NCBI RefSeq assembly: GCF_004340905.1
Contig: NZ_SLXD01000006.1
Coordinates: 124,001 to 188,000, forward strand
Direction: 5' to 3'
DNA length: 64,000 nucleotides
From: Rubrivivax gelatinosus
GTDB lineage: Bacteria > Pseudomonadota > Gammaproteobacteria > Burkholderiales > Burkholderiaceae_C
A program made the position numbers and the translations under genes. Positions 1 through 10,703 of this stretch are shown here, piece after piece; positions within the stretch are counted from its first letter, which is position 1, and every line of letters starts with the position of its first letter. The notes below the pieces were generated by a model. It did no database searches, was not told the DNA's origin, and was given only the letters and a program-made list of their open reading frames with translations.

Positions 1-2
1 GG

Positions 3-263
3 CTCGTCGGTGCGGTCAAGCGGCCGCTGGAGGCGGCGGCCAAGGACGAGGTGCTGCAGGCCGTGTTCACCGACGGCCTGACGCACGTCTCGATCTTCGT
101 CGAGCCGCTGGAGGCCCGGCGCGACTACGCCGACCTCGCCGGCCAGGTCGGCGCCACCGGCACGCTGCGCCAGCGCCGCGGCCTGCACTGGATCACCGTG
201 ATGGGCGACGTGCCGCCTCTCACGCTCAAGGCCTTCGCCGAAGCGCTGCAACGCCGGCGCTGA
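3..263 (+). CDS. mucB: MucB/RseB family sigma-E regulatory protein, C-terminal part
   Basis: The window opens inside this gene; only the last 86 codons are present and the start lies to the left. The visible end, with the segment HWITVMGDVPPLTL and a short Arg-rich tail, matches the C-terminal domain of periplasmic MucB/RseB. That protein shields the anti-sigma factor MucA/RseA from proteolysis and senses lipoproteins or lipids. The next gene is mucD, and mucA-mucB-mucD after rpoE is the standard order in beta- and gammaproteobacteria, which supports the call. The name rests on a short C-terminal fragment plus context. Confidence 0.75.
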   Translation, partial: LVGAVKRPLEAAAKDEVLQAVFTDGLTHVSIFVEPLEARRDYADLAGQVGATGTLRQRRGLHWITVMGDVPPLTLKAFAEALQRRR

Positions 264-310
264 AGCGGCGTTCGCCGCCCCGTCTTCTTCGCAACCGTCG
301 CATCCGCTGC

Positions 311-1807
311 ATGAACGACCGAACGATTCCCGCCGTTTCCTCTGCCGGCCGCGCTGCGCCGGTGCTGGGCGCGCTCGCGCTTGCCGCCGCCCTTGCCGGG
401 CCGGGTGCCGCCGTCGCCCAGGCCGCCGCCGTGCCGGTGGCGGCCCCGACGGTCGCCCCGATGGCCGCGCTGCCGGACTTCAGCGCACTCGTCGAGCGCG
501 TCGGCCCGGCCGTCGTCAACATCCGCACCACCGAGCGCGTGCGCTCGCGCGGCGCGCAGGACCTGGACCCCGGCATCGAGGAGTTCCTGCGCCGCTTCGG
601 CATCCCGCTGCCGCGTTCGACGCCGCGTGGCGGCGGCGAGGACGAGGACGACAGCAACCCGCAGACCCAGCCGCGTGGCGTCGGCTCCGGCTTCATCATC
701 AGCGCCGACGGCTACGTGCTGACCAACGCCCACGTTGTCGACGGCGCCGAGGAGGTCATCGTCACGCTGACCGACCAGCGCGAGCTGAAGGCGCGCCTCG
801 TCGGCGCCGACGCGCGCACCGACGTGGCCGTCGTCAAGATCGACGCCACGGGACTGCCGGCGGTGAAGATCGGCGACACCGGCCGGCTGAAGGTCGGCGA
901 GTGGGTCGTCGCGATCGGCTCGCCCTTCGGGCTGGACAACACCGTGACCGCCGGCATCGTCAGCGCCAAGCAGCGCGACACCGGCGACTACCTGAACTTC
1001 ATCCAGACCGACGTCGCGATCAACCCGGGCAACTCCGGCGGCCCGCTGCTGAACCTGCGCGGCGAGGTCATCGGCATCAACTCGCAGATCTACAGCCGCT
1101 CGGGCGGTTTCATGGGCATCAGCTTCGCGATCCCGATCGACGACGCGATCCGGGTGGCCGACCAGCTGCGCGCCACCGGCCGCGTCGTGCGTGGGCGCAT
1201 CGGCGTGCAGATCGCGCCGGTGACCAAGGACGTGGCCGAGTCGATCGGGCTGGGCAAGCCGGCGGGCGCGCTGGTGCGCAACGTCGAGAAGGGCGGCCCG
1301 GCGGAGAAGGCGGGCGTCGAGGCGGGCGACATCATCACGCGCGTGGACGGCAAGGCGATCGACCGTTCCGGCGAGCTGCCGCGCATCGTCGGCGCGATCA
1401 AGCCGGGTACCGAAAGCACGCTGACGGTGTTCCGCCGCGGCGCGACACGCGATCTGAAGGTCACGGTGGCCGAGTTCGAGGACGAACGGGCCGCGCGGCC
1501 TGTGACGCCCGACGGCAAGGCACCGGCGGCCAAGACGGCGCTCGGGCTGACCGTGGCCGACCTGAGCGAGGCGCAAAAACGCCAGCTCGGCGTTCGCGGC
1601 GGCGTGCGCGTGGACGCTGCCGACGGGGCGGCCGCACGTGCCGGCCTCCGTGCCGGCGACGTGATCCTGGCGCTGGACAACACCGACGTCGCCGACGCGC
1701 GCCAGTTCCAGGCGCTGGCGGCCAAGGCCGAGAAGTCGCGTGTCGTCAGCGTGCTGGTGCGCCGCGGCGACGCGGTGAACTACCTCGTCATCCGGCCCAC
1801 GCGTTGA
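311..1807 (+). CDS. mucD: Periplasmic serine endoprotease, DegP/HtrA/MucD type
   Basis: This protein of 498 residues is a trypsin-fold protease-chaperone of the envelope stress response. It has an N-terminal signal peptide with a hydrophobic stretch of about residues 16-36. A protease domain with the full catalytic triad follows: His141 in LTNAHVV, Asp171 in RTDVAVVKI and Ser242 in GNSGGPL. Two PDZ domains lie at about 285-375 and 405-495. An acidic loop rich in Glu and Asp (about residues 108-116) precedes the protease core, at the position of the LA loop. The ATG at 311 places the signal peptide correctly. It follows mucB by 47 nt and probably belongs to the rpoE-mucA-mucB-mucD operon. All key residues are intact. 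Confidence 0.95.
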   Translation: MNDRTIPAVSSAGRAAPVLGALALAAALAGPGAAVAQAAAVPVAAPTVAPMAALPDFSALVERVGPAVVNIRTTERVRSRGAQDLDPGIEEFLRRFGIPLPRSTPRGGGEDEDDSNPQTQPRGVGSGFIISADGYVLTNAHVVDGAEEVIVTLTDQRELKARLVGADARTDVAVVKIDATGLPAVKIGDTGRLKVGEWVVAIGSPFGLDNTVTAGIVSAKQRDTGDYLNFIQTDVAINPGNSGGPLLNLRGEVIGINSQIYSRSGGFMGISFAIPIDDAIRVADQLRATGRVVRGRIGVQIAPVTKDVAESIGLGKPAGALVRNVEKGGPAEKAGVEAGDIITRVDGKAIDRSGELPRIVGAIKPGTESTLTVFRRGATRDLKVTVAEFEDERAARPVTPDGKAPAAKTALGLTVADLSEAQKRQLGVRGGVRVDAADGAAARAGLRAGDVILALDNTDVADARQFQALAAKAEKSRVVSVLVRRGDAVNYLVIRPTR

Positions 1808-2078
1808 GCGGCGCCGGGCCCTCCCCGCGGGTGAGGGGCGCAGCTGAAAGACGTCATCGACGTGAGCGAACCCTCACTTCTTCTTGGCGTCGCGGGTGCC
1901 CGGGGTTCGCCTGCGTCTAGAATCCCCCCGCTTTCCGCGCCGCGTCGATGCGCCGGCCGCATGCTGCGGCGGTTCCTGCTGACGTGCCCCGCGGGAGGTG
2001 TCGCGCCTTGTGGACAACGTGTGGACATGTCGAGCCGATGACCGGGCCCGAAGCCCCGGGAAACGGTCGGCGGAGGGC

Positions 2079-2105
2079 TTGCCGGCGGGGCCTTTTGGCT
2101 ACAAT
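2079..2105 (+). promoter_or_regulatory. Putative sigma-70 promoter upstream of lepA
   Basis: A TACAAT -10 element lies at 2100-2105 with a TTGCCG -35-like element at 2079-2084. The spacer is 15 nt, or 16 if CTTGCC is taken. The expected transcription start is near 2112, which places it upstream of the terminator at 2144-2175 and about 165 nt before the lepA start codon. Confidence 0.45.
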
Positions 2106-2111
2106 GGACGC

Positions 2112-2175
2112 CCAACAAGCAGTTGCCATACGTTCTGTTGGAAGGCGCGTCACCTCTTGGACGTGCCTTTTTTTT
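2112..2175 (+). ncRNA. Putative short leader RNA or small RNA ending in an intrinsic terminator
   Basis: The segment can form two stem-loops. The first pairs CCAACA (2112-2117) with TGTTGG (2136-2141). The second is the terminator hairpin at 2144-2167 followed by eight T residues. A promoter-like element lies just upstream and there is no open reading frame of note inside. A discrete transcript of about 64 nt is therefore plausible, either as a small RNA or as the terminated form of an attenuated lepA leader. This is inference from sequence only; I do not recognise a known RNA family. Confidence 0.4.
2144..2175 (+). terminator. Rho-independent terminator inside the lepA leader
   Basis: GGCGCGTC (2144-2151) pairs with GACGTGCC (2160-2167) over 8 bp with one G-T wobble, around an 8-nt loop. 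An uninterrupted run of eight T residues (2168-2175) follows. This is the only classic hairpin-plus-T-run that I noticed in the window. It stands 100 nt before the lepA ATG, so it either ends a short RNA or attenuates the lepA operon. Confidence 0.7.
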
Positions 2176-2275
2176 GTTTCCGGCACGGCATGACGCGAGG
2201 GCGGTTTGCGCCCCTGCGATGCCGGGTCCGGCCCTGGTGACAAGACCGCGCCGCGACCGCCGGCTGGTGAGCCGC

Positions 2276-4084
<1,809 letters not shown>

Positions 4085-4092
4085 ACACCTTG

Positions 4093-5061
4093 ATGAGCAC
4101 TCTGACCGCCGTCCTGTACGGCGCCCTGGTCGTCTATCTCGGCGGCTGGTTCCTCGGGCAGTGGACGGGCAACTTCTCGCTGCTGCTGTTCCTCCTCAGC
4201 GCCGTCACCCTCTGCTACTGGCTGGCCGAGCGTTTCCACTTCCGCCCGGCACGCGAAGCCGCGGCCGCGGAGCTGGAGCGCCAGGACGCGGCGCGCCGCG
4301 AGGATCTGGCGCGCCAGGGCATCGCCAAGGTCGACGGCGACGTCGGTGCGGCCAAGGAGAAGATCCTCGAGCAGCCCTGGTGGCTGGACTGGACCGCCGG
4401 GCTGTTCCCGGTGATCGTCGTCATCTTCCTGCTGCGCTCGTTCATGTTCGAGCCGTTCAAGATCCCGTCGGGTTCGATGATCCCGACGCTGCTCGTCGGC
4501 GACCTCATCCTCGTCAACAAGTACCACTACGGCATCCGGCTGCCGGTGATCAACAAGAAGATCATCGCCAACCACGACCCGGAGCGCGGCGACGTCGTCG
4601 TCTTCCGCTACCCCGTGGACCCGCGCGTGGACTACATCAAGCGTGTCGTCGGCGTGCCCGGCGACGAGATCCGCTACGTCGACCAGAAGCTCTTCGTCAA
4701 CGGCCAGCCGGTGCCGGTGGCGCCGCTGGGCGACTTCTACAACGAGGACCGGCTGCGTTATTCGCCGATGTTCTCGGAGAAGCTGGGCGCCGTGGAGCAC
4801 CGCATCCTCGTCGACCCGAACCGCCCGGCCTTCTATGGCCCGGAGCCCAAGACCTTCCCGATGCACGAGAATTGCCAGTACAGCGCCGAGGGCGTGACGT
4901 GCAAAGTGCCGCCCGGGCACTACTTCATGATGGGCGACAACCGCGACGACTCGCAGGACTCGCGCTTCTGGGGCTTCGTTCCGGACCAGAACATCGTCGG
5001 CAAGGCATTCTTCGTCTGGATGAACCTGGGCGACCTGGGGCGCATCGGCGCCTTCCACTGA
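4093..5061 (+). CDS. lepB: Signal peptidase I
   Basis: This 322-residue inner-membrane protease removes signal peptides from exported proteins. It has an N-terminal hydrophobic segment (about 1-30), a charged cytoplasmic loop, a second membrane segment (about 100-118), and then the periplasmic catalytic domain. The Ser-Lys dyad is intact: Ser128 in PSGSMIPTL and Lys183 in YIKRVVGVPGD. The C-terminal box GDNRDDSQDSR is also present. The ATG at 4093 follows the lepA stop by 8 nt; an in-frame TTG at 4090 is an alternative. Coupling with lepA is the normal arrangement in proteobacteria. Confidence 0.96.
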   Translation: MSTLTAVLYGALVVYLGGWFLGQWTGNFSLLLFLLSAVTLCYWLAERFHFRPAREAAAAELERQDAARREDLARQGIAKVDGDVGAAKEKILEQPWWLDWTAGLFPVIVVIFLLRSFMFEPFKIPSGSMIPTLLVGDLILVNKYHYGIRLPVINKKIIANHDPERGDVVVFRYPVDPRVDYIKRVVGVPGDEIRYVDQKLFVNGQPVPVAPLGDFYNEDRLRYSPMFSEKLGAVEHRILVDPNRPAFYGPEPKTFPMHENCQYSAEGVTCKVPPGHYFMMGDNRDDSQDSRFWGFVPDQNIVGKAFFVWMNLGDLGRIGAFH

Positions 5062-5101
5062 GCGGGCGGGTGTTGCGGGCAAAGTACAACGAGAGGCGAA
5101 C

Positions 5102-5479
5102 ATGACTCCGGTTTCGCGCGGGCCGCGCGCCAACCAACGCGGCATCACCCTGTTCGGGCTGATGTTCTGGGCCTTGATCGTCGGCTTCACCGGCTACGTG
5201 CTGGTGCGTGCGGTGCCGACGGTCAACGAGTACCTGACGATCAAGCGTGCCGTCGAGAAGGTCGCGGCCAGCCAGCCGGCGACGGTGGCCGACGCGCGCA
5301 CCGCCTTCGACCGCCAGAAGGAGGTCGAGTACTCGATCACCTCGATCGACAGCAAGGATCTCGAGATCACGAAGGAGAACGACAAGGTCGTCATCGCCTT
5401 CGCCTACGACAAGGAAGTGCCGCTGCTCGGCCCGGTCTACCTGCTCCTGAAGTACGAGGGGCGCGCGAAGGCGCCGTGA
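5102..5479 (+). CDS. DUF4845 family small membrane protein
   Basis: The product has 125 residues with one membrane segment near the N-terminus (about 15-36, GITLFGLMFWALIVGFTGYV) and a soluble remainder that should face the periplasm. DUF4845 proteins stand between lepB and rnc in many beta- and gammaproteobacteria, and their function is unknown. The N-terminus resembles a type IV pilin-like leader (QRGITLFGL with hydrophobic continuation), a known superficial feature of the family. The start has a GAGAGG ribosome site 9 nt upstream. The stop codon overlaps the rnc start. Confidence 0.85.
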   Translation: MTPVSRGPRANQRGITLFGLMFWALIVGFTGYVLVRAVPTVNEYLTIKRAVEKVAASQPATVADARTAFDRQKEVEYSITSIDSKDLEITKENDKVVIAFAYDKEVPLLGPVYLLLKYEGRAKAP

Positions 5480-6183
5480 TGGACAGCCGGCACGACGCCC
5501 TGCAGCAGCGCCTGGGTCACCGCTTCGAGCGCACCGGGCTGCTGACGCGTGCGCTGACGCACCGCAGCTGGGGCGCGGACCACAACGAGCGCCTGGAGTT
5601 CCTCGGCGACTCGGTGCTCAACTGCACCGTCTCGGCGCTGCTCTACGAGCGTTTCTCGGGCAGCGACGAAGGCGACCTGACGCGTGTGCGCGCCCACCTC
5701 GTGCGCGAGGACAGCCTGCACCGCGTCGCGCTGACGCTCGGCCTGCCCGAGGTGCTGCGCATGTCCGAAGGCGAGATGCGCGGCGGCGGCGCCCAGCGGC
5801 CGTCGATCCTCGCCGACGCCGTCGAAGCGCTGATCGGCGCGATCTTCCTCGACGGCGGCTACGAGCCGGCGCTGGCCGCCGTGCGCCGCCTCTTCGGCGA
5901 GGTCATCGCCGCTACCGAAGCCGATGCCTGGAGCAAGGACGCCAAGACCGAGCTGCAGGAATGGCTGCAGGCGCGACGCCTGCCGGTGCCGGCCTACCGC
6001 ATCGTCGCCACGCGCGGCGAGAAACACGCCCAGACCTTCGAGGTCGAGTGCGCCGTCGCCACGCTGGGCCTCGCCGAACGCGGCGAAGGCCGCTCCCGCC
6101 GCACCGCCGAGCAGGAGGCCGCGCGCCGCCTGCTCGAAGGCTTGAAAGCCGACGACAAACCCGGCGGCCCCCTGCGCTCCTGA
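5479..6183 (+). CDS. rnc: Ribonuclease III
   Basis: This 234-residue double-strand-specific endoribonuclease processes rRNA precursors and structured mRNAs. The RNase III signature [11 protein letters not shown] (about residues 38-48) carries the catalytic Glu and Asp. The second catalytic Asp-Glu pair lies in [15 protein letters not shown] (about 113-127). A double-stranded RNA binding domain fills about residues 154-225. I chose ATG 5479, which overlaps the DUF4845 stop as TGATG; GTG 5476 would add one residue. Translational coupling of DUF4845, rnc and era is likely. Confidence 0.96.
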   Translation: MDSRHDALQQRLGHRFERTGLLTRALTHRSWGADHNERLEFLGDSVLNCTVSALLYERFSGSDEGDLTRVRAHLVREDSLHRVALTLGLPEVLRMSEGEMRGGGAQRPSILADAVEALIGAIFLDGGYEPALAAVRRLFGEVIAATEADAWSKDAKTELQEWLQARRLPVPAYRIVATRGEKHAQTFEVECAVATLGLAERGEGRSRRTAEQEAARRLLEGLKADDKPGGPLRS

Positions 6184-6199
6184 AGCGCCCGCCCACGCG

Positions 6200-7189
6200 A
6201 TGAACACCACACCCTCCCCGGGCGACGAAGCGCCGGACGACTCGTCGTCCCAGGCTTACGAACTGCCCCCGATCCCGCCCGCACCGGCTGCCGTCGAGGG
6301 CCAGCGCTGCGGCCTGATCGCCATCGTCGGCCGGCCCAACGTCGGCAAGTCGACGCTGCTCAACGCGCTCGTCGGCCAGAAGATCAGCATCACCTCGCGC
6401 AAGGCGCAGACCACGCGCCACCGCATCACCGGCATCCGCACGGTGGGCGCGACGCAGTTCGTCTTCGTCGACACGCCGGGCTTCCAGACCACGCACCTCA
6501 AGCGCCACAGCGGCGCGATGAACAAGACGCTCAACCGCACCGTCACCGCCTCGGTGGCCGACGTCGACGCGGTGCTGTTCATGGTCGAGGCCGGGCGTTT
6601 CGGCCTCGATGACGCCAAGGTGCTGGCCCTGCTGCCGCCGGACAAGCCGGTGATCCTGGTCGCCAACAAGCTCGACGCCGTGCGCCGCCGCACCGACATC
6701 CTGCCCTGGCTCAAGAGCATGCAGGAGCGCCACGCCTTCGCCGAGTACGTGCCGATGTCGGCCACCACGGCCGCCGACGTCGAGCGCCTGTTCGCGATCG
6801 TCGAGCCGCATCTGCCCGAGCAGCCCTGGTTCTACGAGGAAGACGCGCTGACCGACCGCAGCGACCGTTTCCTGGCCAGCGAGATCGTGCGCGAGAAGCT
6901 GTTCCGCCTGACCGGCGACGAGCTGCCGTACTCGTCGACGGTGGTCATCGACAAGTTCGAGGAAGAAGGCAACCTGCGCCGCATCGCCGCGACCATCGTC
7001 GTCGAGCGCGACGCGCACAAGGGCATGGTGATCGGCGAGGGCGGCGAGCGCTTGAAGCGCATCGGCACCGAGTCGCGCCAGGAGCTCGAGCGCCTGCTCG
7101 ACGCCAAGGTCTTCCTCGAGCTCTGGGTCAAGGTGCGTTCGGGCTGGGCCGACGACGAGGCGCACCTGCGCAGCTACGGCTACGAGTGA
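6200..7189 (+). CDS. era: GTPase Era, 16S rRNA maturation factor
   Basis: This 329-residue GTPase binds the 3' end of 16S rRNA and helps 30S maturation. The G1 motif GRPNVGKST is at about residues 43-51, G3 DTPG at about 91-94 and G4 NKLD at about 155-158. The C-terminal KH domain contains [13 protein letters not shown]. An N-terminal extension of about 35 residues, rich in Pro, Ser and Asp, precedes the GTPase core; such extensions are common in Burkholderiales. It follows rnc by 16 nt. Confidence 0.96.
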   Translation: MNTTPSPGDEAPDDSSSQAYELPPIPPAPAAVEGQRCGLIAIVGRPNVGKSTLLNALVGQKISITSRKAQTTRHRITGIRTVGATQFVFVDTPGFQTTHLKRHSGAMNKTLNRTVTASVADVDAVLFMVEAGRFGLDDAKVLALLPPDKPVILVANKLDAVRRRTDILPWLKSMQERHAFAEYVPMSATTAADVERLFAIVEPHLPEQPWFYEEDALTDRSDRFLASEIVREKLFRLTGDELPYSSTVVIDKFEEEGNLRRIAATIVVERDAHKGMVIGEGGERLKRIGTESRQELERLLDAKVFLELWVKVRSGWADDEAHLRSYGYE

Positions 7190-7213
7190 TCCGGTGACCC
7201 AGGAGGCGCGCCG

Positions 7214-7969
7214 ATGAGCCGCGCGGCCGCCGCGCCGCTGGCCGCCTACGTGCTGCACAGCTGGGACTGGAGCGAGACCAGTCTGATCGTCGAGCTGTTC
7301 ACGCGCGAGCGCGGCCGTGTCGTCGTCGCCGCCAAGGGTGCCAAGCGCCCGACCTCGCAGCTGCGCCCGGTCCTGCTGCCGTTCCAGCGCATCGCCGTGC
7401 AGCTGGGCCGCACGCCGGCCGACGAAGCCGCCGAGATCCACACGCTGCGCACGGCGGAGTGGGGCGGCGGCGTGCCGCCGGTGCCGGCGGCGGCGATGTT
7501 CTCGGCCTTCTACTGCAACGAGCTGCTGATGAAGCTGCTGGCGCGCCAGGACGCGTTCCCGCAGCTGTTCGATGCCTACGCGGGGACGCTGGGCGCGCTC
7601 GCCGCCGACGAGGCGGCGGCGCTGCGCGCCTTCGAGCTCGTGCTGCTGCGCGAGACCGGCCTGCTGCCCGAACTGGGCAGCGAGACGCTGACGCTCGCGC
7701 CGCTGGCGGCCGCCCGCCGCTACACCCTGCATCCCGAGGCCGGCCTCGTCGCCGACGCCGACGGCCTGCCCGGCGCCGACTGGGTGCGGCTCGAGGCGGC
7801 CCTGATCGCGCAGCACGCAGACGCCCTGCGCGCCGCCTGCGCCCCGGTGAGCACCCCGCTGCGCGCCGCGCTGCGCGGGGTGCTTCACTATCATCTCGGC
7901 CATTCCCGGCTGCGCTCGCGCCAGGTCTTCCAGGACGTGCAAAAGCTCGTCGACACCGCTTCCCGATGA
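7214..7969 (+). CDS. recO: DNA repair protein RecO
   Basis: RecO (251 residues) anneals single-stranded DNA and, with RecR, loads RecA during RecF-pathway repair. The N-terminal OB-fold segment (about 8-85, beginning AAYVLHSWDWSETSLIVELF) and the helical C-terminal half fit the family. The Cys zinc-finger residues found in some RecO proteins are not present, as in many proteobacterial members. A full AGGAGG ribosome site at 7201-7206 supports ATG 7214. The stop overlaps the pdxJ start (ATGA). Confidence 0.92.
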   Translation: MSRAAAAPLAAYVLHSWDWSETSLIVELFTRERGRVVVAAKGAKRPTSQLRPVLLPFQRIAVQLGRTPADEAAEIHTLRTAEWGGGVPPVPAAAMFSAFYCNELLMKLLARQDAFPQLFDAYAGTLGALAADEAAALRAFELVLLRETGLLPELGSETLTLAPLAAARRYTLHPEAGLVADADGLPGADWVRLEAALIAQHADALRAACAPVSTPLRAALRGVLHYHLGHSRLRSRQVFQDVQKLVDTASR

Positions 7970-8748
7970 ACCCTCTCGTCGCTCCCGAGGCCGCCGCCGG
8001 CGGCCTGACCAAGCTTTCGGTCAACGTCAACAAGGTCGCGCTGCTGCGCAACACCCGCCACCTCGGCATCCCGAGCGTGGTGCGCGCCGCCACGCTGTGC
8101 CTGCAGGCCGGCGCCGACGGCATCACCGTGCACCCGCGCCCCGACGAACGCCACATCCGCGGCCACGACGTGCACGAGCTGGCCGCGCTGCTGCGCGAGT
8201 GGCCGCAGGCCGAATACAACATCGAGGGCAACCCCTTCCACAACCTGATGGCCTACGTGCGCGAGCTGCGCCCGCAGCAGGTGACCTTCGTGCCCGACAG
8301 CGAGGTGCAGTTCACCTCCGACCACGGCTGGAACCTGCCGGCCGACATCGAGCGCCTGCGCCCGGTGATCGCCGAGGCGCATTCCTTTGGCGTGCGGGTG
8401 AGCCTGTTCATGGACCCGATCCCCGAGGCGATGGCCATCGCGCGCGAGATCGGCGCCGACCGCGTCGAGCTCTACACCGAGCCCTATGCCGCCGCCTGGG
8501 GCACGCCCCGGCAGGACGAGATGCTCGAGCGTTTCGCCGCCGCCGGCCGCGCCGCACTCGCCGCCGGGCTGCAACTCAACGCCGGCCACGACCTGAACTG
8601 CGACAACCTGCCCGACTTCCTGCGCGCCGTGCCCGGCGTGCAGGAGGTGTCGATCGGCCATGCGCTGATCGCCGACGCGCTGGAGCTGGGCCTGCCCGAG
8701 ACGGTGCGCGCCTACCAGCGTTCGATCCGGTCGGCCTCGCAGGGCTAG
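7966..8748 (+). CDS. pdxJ: Pyridoxine 5'-phosphate synthase
   Basis: PdxJ (260 residues) condenses 3-amino-2-oxopropyl phosphate with 1-deoxy-D-xylulose 5-phosphate, the ring-closing step of vitamin B6 synthesis. The protein begins with a short tail and then the TIM-barrel opening LSVNVNKVALLRNTR. The HPRPDERHI segment (about 55-63) carries conserved active-site His and Arg residues, and INAGHDLNCDN-type sequence near the end binds phosphate. The open frame extends far upstream, but ATG 7966, overlapping the recO stop, gives the usual family length. Confidence 0.95.
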   Translation: MNPLVAPEAAAGGLTKLSVNVNKVALLRNTRHLGIPSVVRAATLCLQAGADGITVHPRPDERHIRGHDVHELAALLREWPQAEYNIEGNPFHNLMAYVRELRPQQVTFVPDSEVQFTSDHGWNLPADIERLRPVIAEAHSFGVRVSLFMDPIPEAMAIAREIGADRVELYTEPYAAAWGTPRQDEMLERFAAAGRAALAAGLQLNAGHDLNCDNLPDFLRAVPGVQEVSIGHALIADALELGLPETVRAYQRSIRSASQG

Positions 8749-8754
8749 CAGCGC

Positions 8755-9174
8755 GTGATCTACGGCATCGGCACCGACGTCTGCGACATCCGCCGCATCG
8801 AGGCGACGCTGGTGCGCCGTGGTGAGCGTTTCGCCGAGAAGGTGCTGGGCGACGACGAGCTGCGCATCTTCCAGGCCCGGCGCGCGCGCGTCGAGTCGCG
8901 CGGCATCGCCTTCCTGGCGACACGTTTCTCGGCCAAGGAAGCCTTCTCCAAGGCCATCGGCCTGGGCCTGCACATGCCGATGACCTGGCGCGCCTGCCAG
9001 ATCCTCAACGAACCCAGCGGCAAGCCCTTCATCCGGCTGTCGGGGGACCTGGCCGCCTGGTTCGCCGCGCGCGGCCTCGTCGCCCACGTCACCGTCAGCG
9101 ACGAGAGCGACTACGCCGCTTCCTTCGTCGTCGTCGAACACGCCGCGCCCAGCATTTCCAAGGACCTCCCGTGA
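8755..9174 (+). CDS. acpS: Holo-[acyl-carrier-protein] synthase
   Basis: AcpS (139 residues) transfers 4'-phosphopantetheine from CoA to acyl carrier protein. The N-terminal motif [11 protein letters not shown] carries the metal-binding Asp, and the second signature [10 protein letters not shown] carries the catalytic Glu and Lys. The start is GTG 8755, six nt after the pdxJ stop, and no closer ATG is available. The C-terminus is slightly longer than in E. coli. Its stop codon overlaps the nagZ start (GTGA). Confidence 0.94.
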   Translation: MIYGIGTDVCDIRRIEATLVRRGERFAEKVLGDDELRIFQARRARVESRGIAFLATRFSAKEAFSKAIGLGLHMPMTWRACQILNEPSGKPFIRLSGDLAAWFAARGLVAHVTVSDESDYAASFVVVEHAAPSISKDLP

Positions 9175-10220
9175 GCCTTCATGCCCCCGTCGTGCTGGAC
9201 ATCGCCGGCACCTCGCTCAACGACGACGACCGCCGCCGCATCCGCCATCCGCTGGCCGGCGGCCTGATCCTCTTCGCGCGCAACTGGGTCGACCGGCGCC
9301 AGCTCGTCGAGCTGACGGCCGAGATCAAGTCGCTGCGGCCGGACCTGCTGATCTGCGTCGACCACGAGGGCGGGCGTGTGCAGCGTTTGCGCACCGACGG
9401 CTTCACCCACCTGCCGCCGATGCGCGCCTTCGGCGAGCTGTGGATGGCCGACGCGATGCGCGCCACCGCCGCGGCCACCGCCGCCGGCTACGTGCTGGCG
9501 AGCGAGCTGCGCGCCTGCGGCGTCGACTTCAGCTTCACGCCGGTGCTCGACCTGGACCACGGCCCCAGCCAGGTCATCGGCGACCGTGCCTTCCACCGCG
9601 ACGCGCGCGTCGCGGCACTGCTGGCGAAGAGCCTGATGCACGGCCTGCTGCAGGCCGGCATGGCGTCCTGCGGCAAACACTTCCCCGGCCACGGCTTCGT
9701 CGAGGCCGACTCGCACCTGGCGCTGCCGGTGGACCGGCGTTCGCTGAAGGCCATCCTCGCGGACGACGCCAAGCCCTACGAATGGCTCGCCGGGACCCTG
9801 GACGCGGTGATGCCGGCGCATGTCGTCTACCCGAAAGTCGACGCGCTGCCGGCGGGTTTCTCGCGGCGCTGGCTGCAGGACATCCTGCGAGAGCGCCTGG
9901 GTTTCGACGGCGCCGTCTTCAGCGACGACCTCAGCATGGAGGGCGCCAAGGGCGTCGGCTCGACGCTGGACGCGGCGCTGCTGGCGCTGGCCGCGGGCTG
10001 TGACCTGGTGCTGCTGTGCAACCAGTCGACGGTGGACGGCGGCGCGCCGGTCAACGCGCTGCTCGACGGCCTGGAGCAGGCGGCCGCCGACGGCCGCTGG
10101 ACGCCCGACGAGGCCTCCGAGGCGCGGCGCAGGGCGCTGCTGCCGCAGACCGAGCCGCTGGCCTGGGACGACCTGATGCACGCGCCGGCCTACCAGCGCG
10201 CGCTCGAGCGCCTGCCCTGA
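9171..10220 (+). CDS. nagZ: Beta-N-acetylhexosaminidase, glycoside hydrolase family 3
   Basis: NagZ (349 residues) removes N-acetylglucosamine from 1,6-anhydro-muropeptides in the cytoplasm during peptidoglycan recycling, which can affect beta-lactamase induction. The family 3 barrel shows [10 protein letters not shown], and the catalytic loop [14 protein letters not shown] contains the His-Asp acid/base pair. The nucleophile Asp sits in FSDDLSMEG. There is no signal peptide, which fits the cytosolic NagZ type. The GTG start at 9171 overlaps the acpS stop. It ends 1 nt before the convergent small membrane protein gene. Confidence 0.95.
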   Translation: MSLHAPVVLDIAGTSLNDDDRRRIRHPLAGGLILFARNWVDRRQLVELTAEIKSLRPDLLICVDHEGGRVQRLRTDGFTHLPPMRAFGELWMADAMRATAAATAAGYVLASELRACGVDFSFTPVLDLDHGPSQVIGDRAFHRDARVAALLAKSLMHGLLQAGMASCGKHFPGHGFVEADSHLALPVDRRSLKAILADDAKPYEWLAGTLDAVMPAHVVYPKVDALPAGFSRRWLQDILRERLGFDGAVFSDDLSMEGAKGVGSTLDAALLALAAGCDLVLLCNQSTVDGGAPVNALLDGLEQAAADGRWTPDEASEARRRALLPQTEPLAWDDLMHAPAYQRALERLP

Positions 10221-10221
10221 G

Positions 10222-10581
10222 TCAGGCGGCCGCGGCTTCGCGGCGTTTGGCGGCGCCGGCCAGGCGTTCGGCCTGGGCCATCGCGCTCAGGCCGATCAGC
10301 AGGTGCAGCAGCTGCATCGTCCAGTGGTACTCGCCCGGCACCAGCCGCAGCTGGAAGATGCCGAAGGCGACCACGATGACGCCCCAGTTGAAGGCCAGCA
10401 CGGCCAGCTTGGGCGCGGCGCGGAAGCCGGCGAAAGCCAGCACCCACAGCGCGAGCACGAACACCGTGCCGCAGATCATGTGCAGCTGCAGCACCGTGCC
10501 CAGACCGAAGGCATGGGCGGCGCCGAGCGCCAGCGTCAGGGCGCCCGCGAGGCGGGCGAGCATCAGGGCGATCTTGGTCAT
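10222..10581 (-). CDS. Small four-helix membrane protein, function unknown
   Basis: I do not recognise the family. The 119-residue product is almost entirely hydrophobic, with four predicted membrane segments at about residues 5-25, 28-50, 55-78 and 85-105, and a positively charged Arg/Lys-rich C-terminus ending in Ala. The N-terminus could also act as a cleavable signal (segment ending AAHA), leaving three helices. I chose ATG 10581; a TTG nine nt upstream would add three residues. It is transcribed toward nagZ, downstream of the rne terminator, so it probably has its own promoter. Confidence 0.7.
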   Translation of the reverse strand: MTKIALMLARLAGALTLALGAAHAFGLGTVLQLHMICGTVFVLALWVLAFAGFRAAPKLAVLAFNWGVIVVAFGIFQLRLVPGEYHWTMQLLHLLIGLSAMAQAERLAGAAKRREAAAA

Positions 10582-10650
10582 CTGAGGCAACTCGGAAAGA
10601 ACGGGAAGACGAGGGCGGCGGCAGCCTGCACGCCGCGTGCGGCCCCGCCA

Positions 10651-10687
10651 CGAAAGAGGGCCGCGGGCCTCGCGGCCGGCGGCCCTC
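10651..10687 (-). terminator. Terminator after rne
   Basis: On the minus strand GAGGGCCGC (10687-10679) pairs with GCGGCCCTC (10664-10656) over 9 perfect base pairs, with further pairing inside the loop. A short TTT follows. It lies 17 nt past the RNase E stop codon, where a rho-independent terminator is expected. The T-run is short. Confidence 0.6.
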
Positions 10688-10703
10688 GTCCGGGGACGGC
10701 GGG

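Larger units (their letters stand above)
1808..2275 (+). other. Gene-free stretch between mucD and lepA
   Basis: I see no convincing protein gene in these 468 bases. Just after the mucD stop, 1811-1841 can fold into an imperfect GC hairpin (GCGC..CCCTC against GAGGGGCGC) with no T-run, so it is at most a weak terminator. A TAGAAT hexamer at 1918-1923 has no -35 at a good distance. The notable content is at 2079-2175: a promoter-like pair followed by a short hairpin-rich segment and a strong intrinsic terminator, listed separately. Confidence 0.6.

Noticed and set aside
125..1576. A 483-codon minus-strand frame across mucD
   Set aside because: Composition is typical of an antisense frame, and MucD has all its catalytic residues.
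1918..1923. TAGAAT as a promoter -10 element
   Set aside because: No -35-like hexamer stands at 15-19 nt upstream, and the nearest candidate is 28 nt away.
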